Positions 4,488 to 5,397 of a stretch of DNA of 5,397 nt are shown one piece after another. Each line of letters begins with the position of its first letter. Position 1 is the stretch's first letter. A program made the position numbers and the translations under genes. This DNA comes from Verrucomicrobiales bacterium (lineage in GTDB: Bacteria > Verrucomicrobiota > Verrucomicrobiia > Limisphaerales > UBA9464): positions 1-5,397 of the forward strand of contig DLVS01000088.1 in the NCBI GenBank assembly GCA_003445095.1, given 5' to 3'. The notes under the pieces are model-generated. The model was not told the DNA's origin and searched no databases. It worked only from the letters and a program-made list of their open reading frames with translations.

Positions 4488-5397
4488 ATGACCACCACCG
4501 AATCGTCGGTACTCCTAAAAAATTCTCTAACAAATGCTACTTCGTCCGAGGGCCCGGAAGTACGGCTCACGGATGCGCTTCTTCCTGCTCCAATCGCGAT
4601 AACGCTGGCAGCCGCGTTGAGCGACGACGGACCTCTCGTTCTCAACCGGGCACAGTCGCTCCCGGTTGAGCAGAGACCGCCGGGCATCCGTGGCGACGCC
4701 GATCTCTTGGGGTGGGCCCGATTACCTGTTCAAATCTCGTTTCCGAACGATCAAGCGTTGCGCCTCGGCGTCACTGGCCCGACCGGTCCTTTGACCCAGG
4801 CCGGCCTTGATTGGATCGACTGGACCGACGTCGGCCTCTCACTCGAAGTTGCGACTGGGGGCGAAGTTCAGGCGAGCGAAGTGAAGGGAAAGATCTGGCG
4901 CGGCTCGATCTCGATGACCGGCGCACTGATCACGGATTCTGAAGGCGCGCCCTGCTGGGTCGCGAGCTCGTCCAAGGAAGTCGCGACACTCCCTAAACTC
5001 GGCGACTGGTTTCCGCTGGCGGGCCGCCATTCCCTGTTGGACGCCGTGAAGTCCCAATTGGGAACCGCCTTGAGCGGACAGACCAATGCTGTCCGGGTGC
5101 TTCTCCAGCCGTCGGAGTGGGGCGCCCGTTCGACGACGAACATCGAGACGGCCGCCAGTTGGCTCCCTTTTGACGGCGCACCCCCGATTGAGAACGTCGC
5201 CCTAACGATTGGAGGCGGTGGCCAATTGATAACTGTCTGCGTGTCGGGTGCCTTTCGACTTAATGGTTCCGCTGACCTCGGTGCCTCGATTGAGTTTCGC
5301 GAATCTCCTGAAGGTGTTGACTTCACTTTCAAGCTCAACGCGGAGGAGTCAGGCAAGCCCATCGCCCTGACGGACCTCATTTCTGCCGCGGCTGGCC
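4488..5397 (+). CDS. N-terminal part of a large beta-strand-rich protein of unknown function (runs off the right edge)
   Basis: The plus-strand frame is open from after a TGA at 4431 to the end of the window. The ATG at 4488 (MTTTESSVLLKNS) gives 303 residues without a stop, so the full protein is larger. There is no signal peptide and no membrane segment. After a short hydrophilic leader comes VRLTDALLPAPIAITLAAAL (25-44), then a run of predicted strands with regular Trp and Gly: DLLGWARLPVQISF, GLDWIDWTDVGLSLEV, KIWRGSISMTGALI, GDWFPLAG. Near the right edge ENVALTIGGGGQLITV, SGAFRLNGSADLGASIEF and VDFTFKLNAEESGKPIALTD have the rhythm of a strand-turn-strand repeat ending in an IxLTDLI-like motif. 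This recalls the very large DUF6603-type proteins, from memory and with low certainty. The start has no clear Shine-Dalgarno sequence; a TTG at 4440 is the only earlier option. Sustained coding-like codon use over 900 bases supports a real gene. Confidence 0.7.
   Translation, partial: MTTTESSVLLKNSLTNATSSEGPEVRLTDALLPAPIAITLAAALSDDGPLVLNRAQSLPVEQRPPGIRGDADLLGWARLPVQISFPNDQALRLGVTGPTGPLTQAGLDWIDWTDVGLSLEVATGGEVQASEVKGKIWRGSISMTGALITDSEGAPCWVASSSKEVATLPKLGDWFPLAGRHSLLDAVKSQLGTALSGQTNAVRVLLQPSEWGARSTTNIETAASWLPFDGAPPIENVALTIGGGGQLITVCVSGAFRLNGSADLGASIEFRESPEGVDFTFKLNAEESGKPIALTDLISAAAG

Noticed and set aside
4295..4687. 130-residue minus-strand open frame
   Set aside because: It covers the intergenic region and the start of the plus-strand beta-rich gene; Arg/Ser-rich composition typical of an antisense shadow.
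4868..5380. 170-residue minus-strand open frame
   Set aside because: It is fully antisense to the beta-rich gene, whose plus-strand translation is far more protein-like.
1..5397. CRISPR array, tRNA, rRNA, insertion-sequence transposase
   Set aside because: I saw no regularly spaced repeats, no tRNA-like cloverleaf or rRNA sequence, and no transposase-like reading frame or terminal inverted repeats.

Overview
The window most resembles a member of the Verrucomicrobiota. The clearest clue is the truncated minus-strand gene at the left edge. It encodes the N-terminal half of an ECF-type sigma factor with the motif wording (DVTQAVFADLARKA, GWLYQATRFEAAK, SEQRRRARE) that I associate with the expanded ECF paralogues of that phylum. 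The phylum assignment is an inference from memory, not a search. Base composition is moderately GC-rich and most start sites lack a clear Shine-Dalgarno sequence.

Layout: (1) 1-328, minus strand: start of the ECF sigma factor gene, running off the left edge. (2) 329-624: divergent intergenic region with several short palindromes and a pair of AGACAG boxes. (3) about 619-3035, plus strand: a tight three-gene set. It encodes an uncharacterised protein with an FNPAIFHPAWF motif, a protein with a small C-terminal beta-barrel-like domain, and a ComEC/Rec2-like metallo-beta-lactamase (MBL) fold hydrolase with an intact HxHxDH motif. (4) 3036-3534: a stretch without a convincing gene, holding a hairpin and a short tandem repeat. 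(5) 3535-4203, plus: a two-part protein whose N-terminal part looks like a trypsin-co-occurring (trypco2-like) domain of bacterial conflict systems, followed by a proline-rich linker and a helical domain. (6) 4204-4487: intergenic, with a strong extended inverted repeat. (7) 4488 to the right edge, plus: a long open frame without a stop, encoding the first 303 residues of a large beta-strand-rich protein.

How the parts may work together: the three genes at 619-3035 are co-oriented and overlapping or nearly so, and read as one transcription and translation unit. The only one with a predictable chemistry is the MBL hydrolase (metal-dependent hydrolysis, possibly of a nucleic acid or phosphoester). 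The other two would be its partners or specificity subunits. I know of no named system with exactly this trio, so it is the best candidate here for an undescribed, possibly defence-related, module. The trypco2-like gene and the large beta-rich protein form a second plus-strand group. Its resemblance to conflict-system domains makes the whole window look like an accessory island, but that is inference.
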